Origin: Pseudomonadota bacterium
Lineage (GTDB): Bacteria > Pseudomonadota > Gammaproteobacteria > Steroidobacterales > GCA-2729495
Direction: 5' to 3'
Length of the DNA stretch: 56,581 nucleotides
Assembly (NCBI GenBank): GCA_963205295.1
Contig: CAUJIY010000138.1
Span: forward strand, 1-56,581
Below, in pieces: positions 44,333 through 54,964 of this stretch. The translations under genes and the position numbers were made by a program. Below the pieces are notes generated by a model. That model saw only the letters and a program-made list of their open reading frames with translations. It did not search any database and had not been told where the DNA came from. Numbering within the stretch: the first letter of the stretch is position 1; every line of letters starts with the position of its first letter.

Positions 44333-47134
44333 ATGGCTACCAATCGGGGTCCGGTGATGTCACGAATTCCCGCTGCCGCAAGCGTCACGCTGGCTGGCCT
44401 GCTGCCTGCGTACGCCGCTGCCCTCGGCCTGGGCGAGATCCAGTCGAGGTCCTACCTGAACCAGCCGTTTTCGGCCGAAATACCGCTCGTCAGCGAAGCG
44501 CCCGGTGAACTGGCCGGCCTCGATGTTGCGCTGGCACCGGCCGACACGTTTGCGCAGTACGGACTGCAACGGCCGACCTTCCTCGGCGACCTGGCATTCT
44601 CCGTGGTGACCACTGCCGCCGGTCCCGCCATCCGCATCACCTCGGCACAGCCGGTGATGGAGCCCTTCGTCACCCTGCTCCTCGAGGTGCGCTGGCCGCA
44701 GGGCCGGCTGCTGCGCGAGTACACCGTGCTGCTCGATCCGCCGGCCTTCACCGGCGGGGCCGTCGAGCCTGCAGCCCGCCCGGCGCAGGCCGCCACCGAC
44801 GAGCCCGCCGCAGTTGCGCCAGCCGAGCCGGCTGCCGTCGCCGCCCCGGAGTCGGTCGCGGCGACACCTGCCGGCGGCGACGGCACGCATGTGGTCCAGC
44901 GCAACGAGACGCTGTGGCGGATCGCCGACCGTTATCGCCCGGATGCCAGCGCGGACATCAACCAGGTGATGCTGGCGATCTATCGCGCCAATCCCGATGC
45001 GTTTGCCGGCAACATCAACAGGCTCAACGCCGGCGCCGTGCTGCGTCTTCCGGATGGCGCTGCCGTCGCGGCCATCGGCCACGGTGAGGCTGGCGCCGAA
45101 GTGCGTCGCCAGACCCGCGAATGGCAGGACGCGGCTGCGGCCCCGGGCGAGAGCCCGGCCCGTCTGGAACTCGTGCCGCCCGCCGAGACGGCAGCCGCCC
45201 CGGCGGGTGCCGCCGGCAGCGCGGCCGTGGCACCCCGGCCTGGTGCCGAAGGCGAGGAGGCCCGCCGCCTGCTGGCGGTGAAGGATGCCGAGTTGCAGGC
45301 CTTGCGCCGCCGCGTTGCCGAACTGGAGCAGCAGGCGAGCCAGACCGCACCGCCGCCGCAAGCAGCGGCTGCGCCGGCGCCAGTCGCACCGGTGGCAGAA
45401 GCTCCGATCGAGGCTGAGCCGGCGCCGGTTGCTGAGGAGCCCGCTCCCGAGGCTGCTCCACCCGCTGCGCAGCCGCCGGCTGCGAAGAAGGCGCCGGTCC
45501 GGGCCCGCCCGGCCGGGCAGGCCGAGGGTGGTGGGTTGGTCGACACCCTGCTCGGCCTGCTCACCAACACCTGGCTGTGGATCGCTGCCGCGGTGGTCGC
45601 GGTGGCGGCACTGGTGCTCGTGCGCCGGCGCGCAGCGGTGGAGGAGGCGCCGGCCTGGCGCCCGACCACGCGGCGGCCCGCCGGTGATGCGACCGGTGCC
45701 ACCGCCCCGGCTGGTGGCGAGGACATGATCGTCATCGAGGAAGAGGCTGCACGCACCGGCGCCCCGGTGGCGGTGGATCGCCGTGCCGTGCCGCGCGGTG
45801 GTGACGAGGAACTGCCGCTCGAAAAGACCATCAGTGCGGACGGGCCGGTCAACCTCGATCAGTCCGATCCGCTGGCCGAGGCCGACTTCCACATGGCCTA
45901 CGGCCTGTACGACCAGGCAGCCGACCTGCTGGTTGCCGCGATGAAACGCGAGCCGACGCGGCGCGACCTGGCGCTGAAGCTGATCGACGTGTACTTCGTG
46001 TGGGAGAACCGCGAGGGCTTCCTGCAGCAGGCTCGCGCTCTGCACGACCAGATCGGCAGCGAGTCGGATCCGGACTGGAAGCGCGTCGGCATCATGGGCC
46101 GGCAGCTGTGCCCGAACGAGGCGCTGTTCGCGGGTGCCGCGGCACCGGCGGCGGAGGAGATGGACCTCGCCTTCTCCGATCCCGGCGGCGGCACCGTGGA
46201 TCTCGAGATCGGCGGCGACGGCGGTCTCGACTTCGTCCTCGAGGGCGAAACCGGTGCGGAGTTCGACGCTGACGCTCCGACCAGGGTAGCCGAGCGGCCA
46301 TCGTCGCCGGCCAGGACCCAGGAAATCCCGACCCTCGAGGCGCCGGGCATCGACAGCGCATCGACCATGGAGACGCCGACCATCGAGAGTCCGGCGCTGT
46401 CGCCGACGCTGGAAACACCGACGCTGGAGACGGCGCGTGCATCGCGCACGATGGAAACGCCGACGATCGAGGCGCCACCGCCCGAATTCGGTTCCACGGC
46501 GCGCCTGCGGGGTCTCGGTGCCGCTGCGGGCGACGAGCGCCAGGACCAGACCGCCGAGATCGACCTTGAGGACCTCGGGCTCGACCTGACAGGCCTCGAC
46601 GAGGCCGCGCGCGACATGGGCACGGCCATCGAGGAGGCCCTGCCGGAAGATGCCGGCGGCATCGATCTCGATCTCAGCGAAGGCCTGTCGGCCGATACCG
46701 ATTCCACTGCGGAAATCGACAACAGCCCCACGCTGGGCAAGCTGGCGCACGCCGTGAATCGGGGCAGCACGGGCGGGCTTGCCGACGACACCGCCGAGCA
46801 GCCCGGCGTCGGGAGGAGCGGCGAGTCGCAGATCACCCGGGCGCTCAGCGTCACCAGCGACGACCTGCCAGCGCTCGATATCGACCTCGATCTTGGCGGC
46901 ACGGGTGGAACCACCGAGTCGGACCTCACGGCTACCGGACTCAAGGCCATCGGCCCGCGCCGGCCCGAGGATCCGACCATGACCGAGGTGGGTACCAAGC
47001 TCGATCTGGCGCGGGCCTACGCCGACATGGGTGACCCCGACGGCGCCCGCAGCATTCTCAACGAGGTGCTGGAAGAGGGCGACCCGACGCAGCGGCAGGA
47101 AGCCCGCCAGCTGCTCGATAACCTCGATACCTGA
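44333..47134 (+). CDS. fimV: Polar pilus-assembly and motility hub protein FimV
   Basis: 933 residues from ATG at 44333 with a GAGGTGA ribosome site. Order: signal peptide ('PAAASVTLAGLLPAYAAALG'), FimV N-terminal domain ('LGEIQSRSYLNQPFSAEIPL'), LysM (HVVQRNETLWRIADRYRPDA … LNAGAVLRLP, about 183–240), a short coiled coil ('EARRLLAVKDAELQALRRRV'), membrane segment ('TWLWIAAAVVAVAALVLV', about 415–430), TPR part ('ADFHMAYGLYDQAADLLVAA'), an acidic repeat tract with ETPT(I/L)E motifs (about 665–715), and the C-terminal TPR 'KLDLARAYADMGDPDGARSI'. In Pseudomonas FimV scaffolds pole-localised type IV pili and cAMP signalling. It lies in the conserved asd–fimV–truA order. Confidence 0.92.
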   Translation: MATNRGPVMSRIPAAASVTLAGLLPAYAAALGLGEIQSRSYLNQPFSAEIPLVSEAPGELAGLDVALAPADTFAQYGLQRPTFLGDLAFSVVTTAAGPAIRITSAQPVMEPFVTLLLEVRWPQGRLLREYTVLLDPPAFTGGAVEPAARPAQAATDEPAAVAPAEPAAVAAPESVAATPAGGDGTHVVQRNETLWRIADRYRPDASADINQVMLAIYRANPDAFAGNINRLNAGAVLRLPDGAAVAAIGHGEAGAEVRRQTREWQDAAAAPGESPARLELVPPAETAAAPAGAAGSAAVAPRPGAEGEEARRLLAVKDAELQALRRRVAELEQQASQTAPPPQAAAAPAPVAPVAEAPIEAEPAPVAEEPAPEAAPPAAQPPAAKKAPVRARPAGQAEGGGLVDTLLGLLTNTWLWIAAAVVAVAALVLVRRRAAVEEAPAWRPTTRRPAGDATGATAPAGGEDMIVIEEEAARTGAPVAVDRRAVPRGGDEELPLEKTISADGPVNLDQSDPLAEADFHMAYGLYDQAADLLVAAMKREPTRRDLALKLIDVYFVWENREGFLQQARALHDQIGSESDPDWKRVGIMGRQLCPNEALFAGAAAPAAEEMDLAFSDPGGGTVDLEIGGDGGLDFVLEGETGAEFDADAPTRVAERPSSPARTQEIPTLEAPGIDSASTMETPTIESPALSPTLETPTLETARASRTMETPTIEAPPPEFGSTARLRGLGAAAGDERQDQTAEIDLEDLGLDLTGLDEAARDMGTAIEEALPEDAGGIDLDLSEGLSADTDSTAEIDNSPTLGKLAHAVNRGSTGGLADDTAEQPGVGRSGESQITRALSVTSDDLPALDIDLDLGGTGGTTESDLTATGLKAIGPRRPEDPTMTEVGTKLDLARAYADMGDPDGARSILNEVLEEGDPTQRQEARQLLDNLDT

Positions 47135-47187
47135 TCCGGCCCGCCGCGGCCAGGGCCGCGGCCACGGTCGCGGCAGTCCGGCGCGCA

Positions 47188-47973
47188 ATGCCCCGTCTCG
47201 CCATCGGCATCGAATACGACGGTACGTCTTTCTGCGGCTGGCAGCGCCAGGAGCATGCCGGCAGCATCCAGGCCGCGGTGGAGGCGGCGGTGTCGGCAGT
47301 GGCCGACGAGCCGGTCGCCGTCAACGCCGCAGGGCGCACGGACGCCGGCGTGCACGCCACCGCACAGGTAGCGCATTTCGATACCCGGGCGGTGCGCAAC
47401 CTGCGTTCCTGGCTGCTGGGCATCAACAGCAACCTGCCGCGCGCGGTGACGCTCACCTGGGTACGCGAGGTCCCTGCCGGGTTCGATGCGCGTTATTCCG
47501 CCACCGCCCGCACGTATCGCTACCTGATCCTCAACCGCACGGCACGACCGGCCCTGCGGCGCGATCGCGTCTGGTGGGTTGCTTCCGGGCTGACGCTGGC
47601 ACCGATGCAGGCGGCTGCCGCGGAACTGCTCGGCGAGCACGATTTCAGCGCCTTCCGCGCTGCACAGTGCCAGGCGCGCTCGCCGCGGCGGGATCTGCAG
47701 CGGCTCGCGGTCGATCGCCGTGGCGACTTCATCGTGGTCGAGTGCCGGGCCAACGCGTTCCTGCACCACATGGTGCGCAACATCGTCGGCTCGCTGGTGC
47801 GCGTGGGGCGGGGCGAAGCCGACCCGTCCTGGCTCGGCGAGGTGCTGCGCGGGCGTGACCGGCGCAGCGCCGGCATGACCGCGCCGGCATGCGGCCTGTA
47901 CCTGACGGCCGTGCACTACCCGGCCCGATTCGATCTGCCGGCACCCGCCGCGGGGTGCCCCGGTGATCTGTAG
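47188..47973 (+). CDS. truA: tRNA pseudouridine(38-40) synthase
   Basis: 261 residues. The catalytic Asp is in 'NAAGRTDAGVHATAQVAHFD'. Also seen are 'GIEYDGTSFCGWQRQ', 'DFSAFRAAQCQARSPRRD' and 'AFLHHMVRNIVGSLVRVG'. It modifies positions 38–40 in the tRNA anticodon arm. It follows fimV by 53 bases. In pseudomonads trpF sits between truA and accD; here only 27 bases separate them. Confidence 0.96.
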   Translation: MPRLAIGIEYDGTSFCGWQRQEHAGSIQAAVEAAVSAVADEPVAVNAAGRTDAGVHATAQVAHFDTRAVRNLRSWLLGINSNLPRAVTLTWVREVPAGFDARYSATARTYRYLILNRTARPALRRDRVWWVASGLTLAPMQAAAAELLGEHDFSAFRAAQCQARSPRRDLQRLAVDRRGDFIVVECRANAFLHHMVRNIVGSLVRVGRGEADPSWLGEVLRGRDRRSAGMTAPACGLYLTAVHYPARFDLPAPAAGCPGDL

Positions 47974-48000
47974 CCCCCGGTTGATTATGATGCCCGCCTG

Positions 48001-48864
48001 ATGAGCTGGTTCGAAAAGGTCATGCCGTCGCGGATCAAGACGGAGCGCAAGACGCGCTCGGTCCCCGAAGGCATCTGGATCAAGTGCCCTGAGTGTGGTG
48101 CCCAGCTGTATCGCGCCGAGCTCGAGCGCAACCTCTACGTCTGCCCCAAGTGCGACCACCACATGCGGCTGTCGGCGCGCAGCCGCCTCGAGGTGTTCCT
48201 CGATCCGGACTCCGGGCGCGAGATCGCCGAGCGCCTCGCCCCGCAGGACCCGCTCAAGTTCCGAGACAGCAAGCGCTACCGCGACCGCATCACCCAGGCA
48301 CAGAAGGAAACCGGCGAGAACGATGCCCTCGTGGCGATGACGGGACTGCTCAAGGGCCAGCCCGTGGTGGCGAGCGCCTTCGAGTTCCGCTTCATGGGTG
48401 GCTCGATGGGCTCGGTGGTCGGCGAGAAGTTTGCCCGGGCAGCCGCCTACAGCCGTGACAACAAGATGCCGCTGATCAATTTCTCGGCCAGTGGCGGGGC
48501 GCGCATGCAGGAAGCGCTGTTTTCGCTGCTGCAGATGGCGAAGACGAGCGCCGCGCTGGCCGCTCTTGCCGAGGTGCGGGTACCATTCATCTCGGTGCTG
48601 ACCGATCCCACCACCGGCGGCGTGTCGGCGAGCCTCGGCATGCTCGGCGACGTCAATATCGCCGAGCCGAAGGCGCTGATCGGCTTCGCCGGCCCGCGCG
48701 TCATCCAGCAAACCGTGCGCGAGACGCTGCCCGAGGGCTTCCAGCGCAGCGAGTTCCTGCTCGATCATGGCGCGGTCGACATGATCGTCGACCGGCGTCG
48801 CCTGCGCGACGAGATCGCCATCCTGCTCGCCAAGCTGACGAAACGCCCGGCTCCTGAAGCCTGA
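48001..48864 (+). CDS. accD: Acetyl-CoA carboxylase carboxyltransferase subunit beta
   Basis: 287 residues. The N-terminal zinc finger '[20 protein letters not shown]' continues to PKCDHH. The carboxyltransferase core has '[19 protein letters not shown]', '[20 protein letters not shown]' and '[20 protein letters not shown]'. It pairs with AccA to make malonyl-CoA. Start at 48001, 27 bases after truA. folC follows after 7 bases. Confidence 0.97.
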   Translation: MSWFEKVMPSRIKTERKTRSVPEGIWIKCPECGAQLYRAELERNLYVCPKCDHHMRLSARSRLEVFLDPDSGREIAERLAPQDPLKFRDSKRYRDRITQAQKETGENDALVAMTGLLKGQPVVASAFEFRFMGGSMGSVVGEKFARAAAYSRDNKMPLINFSASGGARMQEALFSLLQMAKTSAALAALAEVRVPFISVLTDPTTGGVSASLGMLGDVNIAEPKALIGFAGPRVIQQTVRETLPEGFQRSEFLLDHGAVDMIVDRRRLRDEIAILLAKLTKRPAPEA

Positions 48865-48871
48865 TGCGGCG

Positions 48872-50140
48872 ATGACTCCGCGCACGCTCGCCGAGTGGCT
48901 CCGCTGGCAGGAGTCCCTGCACCCGCGCCCGATCGAACTCGGACTCGACCGCGTCCGCGATGTCGCGGCACGGCTCGGCGTGAGGCCGCCGCCCGGGCTC
49001 GTGTTCACCGTCGGCGGCACCAATGGCAAGGGATCGACAGTGGCCCTGCTCGAGGCGTTCCTGCGGCATGCCGGGCGGCGCGTCGGGGCCTACACCTCGC
49101 CGCACCTGGTCGAGTACAACGAACGCGTGCGTATCGACGGCGGCAATGTCGCCGACGCCACGCTGGTCGCGGCATTCGCGCGTGTCGAAGCGGCACGCAA
49201 CGGGGTTCCGCTGACCTTCTTCGAGTTCGGCACTCTCGCGGCGTTCGCTGTGTTCCAGGCAGCGGACTGCGACGCCTGGGTGCTCGAGGTCGGCATGGGC
49301 GGGCGGCTCGATGCGGTCAACGCGGTCGATGCGGACTTTGCCCTCATCACCACCGTGGATCTCGACCACCAGGACTTCCTCGGCACGACGGTCGAGGAGA
49401 TTGCCGCCGAGAAGGCCGGCATCATGCGTCGCGACCGTCCGGCGTTCTACGGCGACTGGCCGGTTCCGGCCGCCATCAGGACTGCCGCAACGGCCACCGG
49501 CGCGCAACTCGCCTGCCTCGGCGGGCAGTTCGACTTCACCCCGTCGCAACCGGGCTGGCGCTGGCGCGGGCGCAGCAGCACCCTTGCGGACCTGCGCTAC
49601 CCGCCGGCGGCCACCGCCGCGCAACTGCGCAACGCGAGCCTGGCGCTCGCCGCGCTCGAACGTTGCGATCCGCAGCTGCTGGCGGACCGCGCCGCGGTCG
49701 CCGACATCGTCGCCAACGTGCGACCGCCAGGACGCTTCCAGATGCTGGCGCAAGGCGGGCGGCACTGGATTCTCGACGTTGCCCACAATGCCCAGGCCGC
49801 AGCCACCCTGCGCGACCAGCTCGGCACCCTGCCTGCGGCCGGTGACTGCACCGTCGTGCTCGGCCTGCTTGGCGACAAGTCCCTCGATGCGTTCGCAGCG
49901 ACCCTCGGTGCGCTGGCGAACCGCTGGGTGACCTGCCGCGTCGAGGACCCGCGCGCACGGACCGGCGAATCGATCGCGGCCAGGCTCGGCGAACTCGGTC
50001 TTGGCGAGGTGCACGTGGCCGCAGGCGTCGAGACCGCGCTCGAGTGCGCGCGCCGCCTCAGTGCACCGGGCGGGCGGATCGTGGTCTGCGGGTCGTTCCG
50101 GATCGTCGGACCCGCGCTGCGCTGGCTTGGCATATACTGA
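48872..50140 (+). CDS. folC: Bifunctional dihydrofolate/folylpolyglutamate synthase
   Basis: 422 residues. Mur-ligase-type P-loop 'FTVGGTNGKGSTVALLE', 'GAYTSPHLVEYNERVRIDG', 'VLEVGMGGRLDAVNAVDAD' and 'TTVDLDHQDFLGTTVEEIA' mark FolC. It adds glutamate to dihydropteroate and folates. It follows accD closely and is continuous with the SPOR and cvpA genes, as in Pseudomonas. Confidence 0.95.
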   Translation: MTPRTLAEWLRWQESLHPRPIELGLDRVRDVAARLGVRPPPGLVFTVGGTNGKGSTVALLEAFLRHAGRRVGAYTSPHLVEYNERVRIDGGNVADATLVAAFARVEAARNGVPLTFFEFGTLAAFAVFQAADCDAWVLEVGMGGRLDAVNAVDADFALITTVDLDHQDFLGTTVEEIAAEKAGIMRRDRPAFYGDWPVPAAIRTAATATGAQLACLGGQFDFTPSQPGWRWRGRSSTLADLRYPPAATAAQLRNASLALAALERCDPQLLADRAAVADIVANVRPPGRFQMLAQGGRHWILDVAHNAQAAATLRDQLGTLPAAGDCTVVLGLLGDKSLDAFAATLGALANRWVTCRVEDPRARTGESIAARLGELGLGEVHVAAGVETALECARRLSAPGGRIVVCGSFRIVGPALRWLGIY

Positions 50141-50166
50141 AACGCTTCTTCGCGGGCCGGTTTTTC

Positions 50167-50820
50167 ATGGAGCGCAAACTGCAGGAACGGATGGTGGGCG
50201 CGGGCGTGCTCATCCTCGCGCTCGTCGTCGTCGGCCCGCTGCTGCTCGATGGCGGCACCGAGTTTGCCGGCAGCGATGTCGTCGCGCCGGGACAGCACGC
50301 CGACGAACTGCGCACGCAGACGTTCCGTCTCGACGAGCCGCGTCCTGCGACGGGGCCGCCGCCGGCACCAGTCGCCCCGCCACTGGTACCACCCGCCGTA
50401 CCGACAGCCGCGGCTCCGGCGGCTGCGGTGTCGGCACCGGCGCGCCCGACGGCAGAGCCGCCGGGCGAACCGCCGCCGGCGAACGCGATCGCGGAACCAG
50501 CCGCACCGGCGGTGTTGGCCCCGGCACCGCAGGCCAAACCCGCGGCGCCAGCCGCGAGCCTGCCACCGCCAGCAGCACCGGCGCGACCGACGGGCGGCTT
50601 CGTGGTGCAGGTTGGCACGTTCGGGCAGAAGGCCAATGCCGAGCGCCTGGTGAAAGACTTGCGGGCGAAGGGCTTCGATGCCTTCGTCAGCCAACTCGAG
50701 CGCGGCGGCAAGCCGCTGTTCCGCGTACGTGTCGGGCCAGCCGGCACGCGCGTGGCCGCCGCCGATCTCGCGCGGCGGCTGGCCACGGCCGGACAGGCCG
50801 GTCAGCTCGTGGCGACGTAG
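50167..50820 (+). CDS. DedD-like SPOR-domain membrane protein
   Basis: 217 residues from ATG at 50167 (MERKLQERMVGAGVLILALV). One N-terminal membrane helix ('VGAGVLILALVVVGPLLL') is followed by a long Pro/Ala-rich periplasmic linker and a C-terminal SPOR domain ('GGFVVQVGTFGQKANAERLV', 'GFDAFVSQLERGGKPLFRVR'). SPOR domains bind denuded septal peptidoglycan. The folC–SPOR–cvpA–purF order matches DedD of enterics and its Pseudomonas counterpart. The frame up to 50044 is antisense-like extension and is rejected. Confidence 0.88.
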   Translation: MERKLQERMVGAGVLILALVVVGPLLLDGGTEFAGSDVVAPGQHADELRTQTFRLDEPRPATGPPPAPVAPPLVPPAVPTAAAPAAAVSAPARPTAEPPGEPPPANAIAEPAAPAVLAPAPQAKPAAPAASLPPPAAPARPTGGFVVQVGTFGQKANAERLVKDLRAKGFDAFVSQLERGGKPLFRVRVGPAGTRVAAADLARRLATAGQAGQLVAT

Positions 50821-50833
50821 CGGCGCGGGCGTC

Positions 50834-51382
50834 ATGGGGGGGCTGAACATATTCGACCTCGTCCTGCTCGGCGTGCTCGCCGTCTCGGCGTTCGTCGGCC
50901 TGCTGCGCGGCCTGCTGCGCGAGGCCCTGTCGATCGTGGTGTGGCTTGCGGCGTTGTGGACCGCGGCACGCCTCGGCGAGACCGTGGCGCCGCAACTCGT
51001 CGAGTGGGTGGCGAATCCGCAGGCGCGTCTCTGGGTCGCGCGGGCGGCGGTGTTCACGGCGGTGCTAGTCGCCGGGGGCGTGGTGACCTGGCTCGTCGCC
51101 GGTGCACTGCACGGGACCGGCCTCGACCTGCCGGACCGCCTGCTCGGCATGGTGTTCGGCCTGGCCCGCGGTGTTCTGCTGGTCGCAGCAACCGTGCTCG
51201 TGCTCGGCCTCGCCGGTTTTGCCGGGGAGCCTTGGTGGCAGCAGTCGAAACTGGTACCGTATGCGGCGCCCGTAGCCGACGCGCTGCACGAGGCTGCGGA
51301 GCAGGGCCTCGGCAGGTCATGGTCATCGACGGGCTCCTTCCGTCCGGAGACACCCGCCGGGCCGATCCCGGCCAGGAGCTGA
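50834..51382 (+). CDS. cvpA: CvpA family membrane protein
   Basis: 182 residues from ATG at 50834 ([20 protein letters not shown]). Four hydrophobic helices: '[20 protein letters not shown]', '[17 protein letters not shown]', '[18 protein letters not shown]' and '[17 protein letters not shown]'. CvpA is a conserved inner-membrane protein needed for colicin V production and envelope stress tolerance in E. coli; the biochemical role is unknown. It directly precedes purF. Confidence 0.9.
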   Translation: MGGLNIFDLVLLGVLAVSAFVGLLRGLLREALSIVVWLAALWTAARLGETVAPQLVEWVANPQARLWVARAAVFTAVLVAGGVVTWLVAGALHGTGLDLPDRLLGMVFGLARGVLLVAATVLVLGLAGFAGEPWWQQSKLVPYAAPVADALHEAAEQGLGRSWSSTGSFRPETPAGPIPARS

Positions 51383-51387
51383 ATACC

Positions 51388-52935
<1,548 letters not shown>

Positions 52936-52996
52936 TTCCCGGCCTGATGATGCAGGGCTGCGACAGCCGTAGCGGGTCGCACGCCGGTTTGGGACC

Positions 52997-54253
52997 GTGA
53001 GCGGTCTGCGCGTCTTCATCATCGACGACCACGCGGATTTCCGCCGCCTGCTCGCGCACCACGTCACCGCCCGCTGGCCGGACGCCGTCGTCCAGCAGTA
53101 CGATCCGGTCATTTCCGGCAGGCTGCCGCAGGCCTTTCCGGGTGCGGACAGCGACGTCGTGCTGCTCGGTCATCCGGTGGCGCATGGCGACGCACTCGAC
53201 TGGTTACGGCAGCTGCGGCGTACGCCGCGTTTTCCGCCGATCGTTTTCCTCGGCAGCGGCGAAGAGCGCCAGATCGTGGCCGCCATCAAGGCCGGGGCCG
53301 TCGACTACGTCACCAAGGCGACGCTCTCGCATCCCCGGCTCGTGGAAGCGATCGGGCAGGCGCTCGCCGTCGGTGGCCGGCCCGACGATACCAGCCAGGC
53401 GCGCAGCGCCGAACCGCTCCCGCAGGCGCTGCCCCGGGTGCCGGGCTACGAGGTGGTGAGCACGCTCAGCGAAGGTGCGGTCGCCTCCGTGTACCTCGCC
53501 CGGGACCGCGCGAGCGGGCGCATGGCCGTCCTCAAGGTACTGCGCCAGGTGCCTGATTCGGGGGGTGAGACGCACTTCGACCGCTTCCTGCAGGAGTACG
53601 AACTCATCGCCCGGGTGGACCACCCGAACGTGGTGAAGATCTTCGACCTCGGTATCGCCGACGACCACGCCTACATCGTCATGGAGCATTGCAGCCGCGG
53701 CAGTCTCAAGCGGCGCATCGCCAGCGGCATGGGCGGTGAGGAGGCCCTCGCCCTGATGCGCGTGATTGCCGGTGCCCTCGGGGCACTGCACGCCGCCGGC
53801 ATCTGCCACCGCGACCTCAAGCCCACCAACGTGATGTTCCGCGGCGACGACAGCCTGGTGCTGATCGACTTCGGCCTCGCCAAGCAGGCTCAGTTCAGGG
53901 CCGGCATCACCGGCACCGGCGCGATCTTCGGGACGCCGTACTACATGAGCCCGGAGCAGGGGGAGGGCAACGCGGTCGACCAGCGCAGCGACATCTACAG
54001 CCTCGGCATCGTCTTCTATGAAATGCTGACGGGCCGCAAGCCGTACGACGGCCAGACCGCCATGGCCGTGATCATGCAGCACCGCGATGCGCCGCGGCCG
54101 CAGCTGCCGGCGGCGCTGGCCGGGTTCCAGTCGGGCCTCGACCGCATGCTGGCCAAGAAACCCGCTGAGCGGTTCCAGTCGGTCGGGGAATTGCTGGCAT
54201 GGCAGCCGGACGAGGTGCGTGCGGCCGTGGCGGTCTCAGCCGAAAGGCCATGA
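52997..54253 (+). CDS. Receiver domain fused to Hanks-type Ser/Thr kinase
   Basis: 418 residues with a GTG start at 52997. Residues 1–125 form a receiver: acidic pair D10-D11 ('FIIDDHADFRRLL'), S87 and K107 ('YVTKATLS'). At the beta-3 phospho-acceptor position, however, the sequence is VVLLGHPVAHG (about 55–64), with G58 instead of Asp. Residues 150–400 form a complete kinase: glycine loop SEGAVASVY (158–166), VLK (178–180), HRDLKPTN (271–278), DFGLAK (291–296), 'GTPYYMSPEQGEG' and 'VDQRSDIYSLGIVFYEMLTG'. It is soluble, and follows purF after 61 bases. A receiver controlling a kinase suggests two-component input into Ser/Thr phosphorylation, though phosphorylation itself may be lost. Confidence 0.88.
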   Translation: MSGLRVFIIDDHADFRRLLAHHVTARWPDAVVQQYDPVISGRLPQAFPGADSDVVLLGHPVAHGDALDWLRQLRRTPRFPPIVFLGSGEERQIVAAIKAGAVDYVTKATLSHPRLVEAIGQALAVGGRPDDTSQARSAEPLPQALPRVPGYEVVSTLSEGAVASVYLARDRASGRMAVLKVLRQVPDSGGETHFDRFLQEYELIARVDHPNVVKIFDLGIADDHAYIVMEHCSRGSLKRRIASGMGGEEALALMRVIAGALGALHAAGICHRDLKPTNVMFRGDDSLVLIDFGLAKQAQFRAGITGTGAIFGTPYYMSPEQGEGNAVDQRSDIYSLGIVFYEMLTGRKPYDGQTAMAVIMQHRDAPRPQLPAALAGFQSGLDRMLAKKPAERFQSVGELLAWQPDEVRAAVAVSAERP

Positions 54254-54964
54254 TCTGAGCGAGTAGCCCTGCGCGTCCAGGCGTAGCACGCTGCCCTGCT
54301 CGTACCAGTCACCGAGCACGATGCGCCGGGCGCGGCCGCCGGGCAGGTCGACGTGATGGATAGCGGGTCGGTGGGTGTGGCCGTGGATCAGCACGGTCGC
54401 CGCGTGCCGCTGCAGGGCCGCGGTCACGGCCGCGGTGGCGACGTCGGCGATAGGAGCGGGCTGCGCCGTCTGGTACTCGCGGCTGCGGCGCCTGCCCTCG
54501 GCGCCGGCTGCGCGGCGCCAGGCGCGGGGCAGCGCCAGGAACAGCGCCTGGACGCCCGGGTTGTGGACGATGCGCCGGTAGCGCTGGTAGCGGTGGTCGT
54601 CCGTGCACAGCAGATCGCCGTGCATGAGGAGCGTGCGTTCGCCGGCCATGGTCTCGACGGTCGGGTCCGCCAGCAGCGTGGCGCCGGACCGGGCCGCGAA
54701 GCGTGAGCCGAGCAGGAAATCCCGGTTGCCGCGCATGACGGCCAGGCGGTGTCCGGCGGCGCTGTACGCGGCGAGGGCGTCGAGGATCTCGCCCGCGTGC
54801 GCCGAGTCCTCGTCGTCGCCGATCCAGAACTCGAACAGGTCGCCGAGGATGGTCAATTGCCCGGCGTCACGCGCCATGCGGCGCAGAAAATCGAGGAAGG
54901 CGCTGGTGGCGCGCGGCCGCGCCGGATCGAGATGCAGGTCGGAGATGAACAGCGCCTCGGTCAC
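54236..54964 (-). CDS. lpxH: UDP-2,3-diacylglucosamine diphosphatase
   Basis: 242 residues with a GTG start at 54964. Metallophosphoesterase motifs: SDLHLD (8–13), GDLFEFWIGDDED, 'VMRGNRDFLLG', MHGD and HGHTHRP. The FWIGDDED loop is typical of LpxH. It hydrolyses UDP-diacylglucosamine to lipid X in lipid A synthesis at the inner membrane. The start overlaps the cyclophilin stop by 4 bases. It converges with the receiver–kinase gene, overlapping it by 18 bases. Confidence 0.94.
   Translation of the reverse strand: MTEALFISDLHLDPARPRATSAFLDFLRRMARDAGQLTILGDLFEFWIGDDEDSAHAGEILDALAAYSAAGHRLAVMRGNRDFLLGSRFAARSGATLLADPTVETMAGERTLLMHGDLLCTDDHRYQRYRRIVHNPGVQALFLALPRAWRRAAGAEGRRRSREYQTAQPAPIADVATAAVTAALQRHAATVLIHGHTHRPAIHHVDLPGGRARRIVLGDWYEQGSVLRLDAQGYSLRSWPFG

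Noticed and set aside
44360-47188. 942-codon open frame antisense to fimV
   Set aside because: Antisense shadow with no domain, caused by GC-biased third positions.
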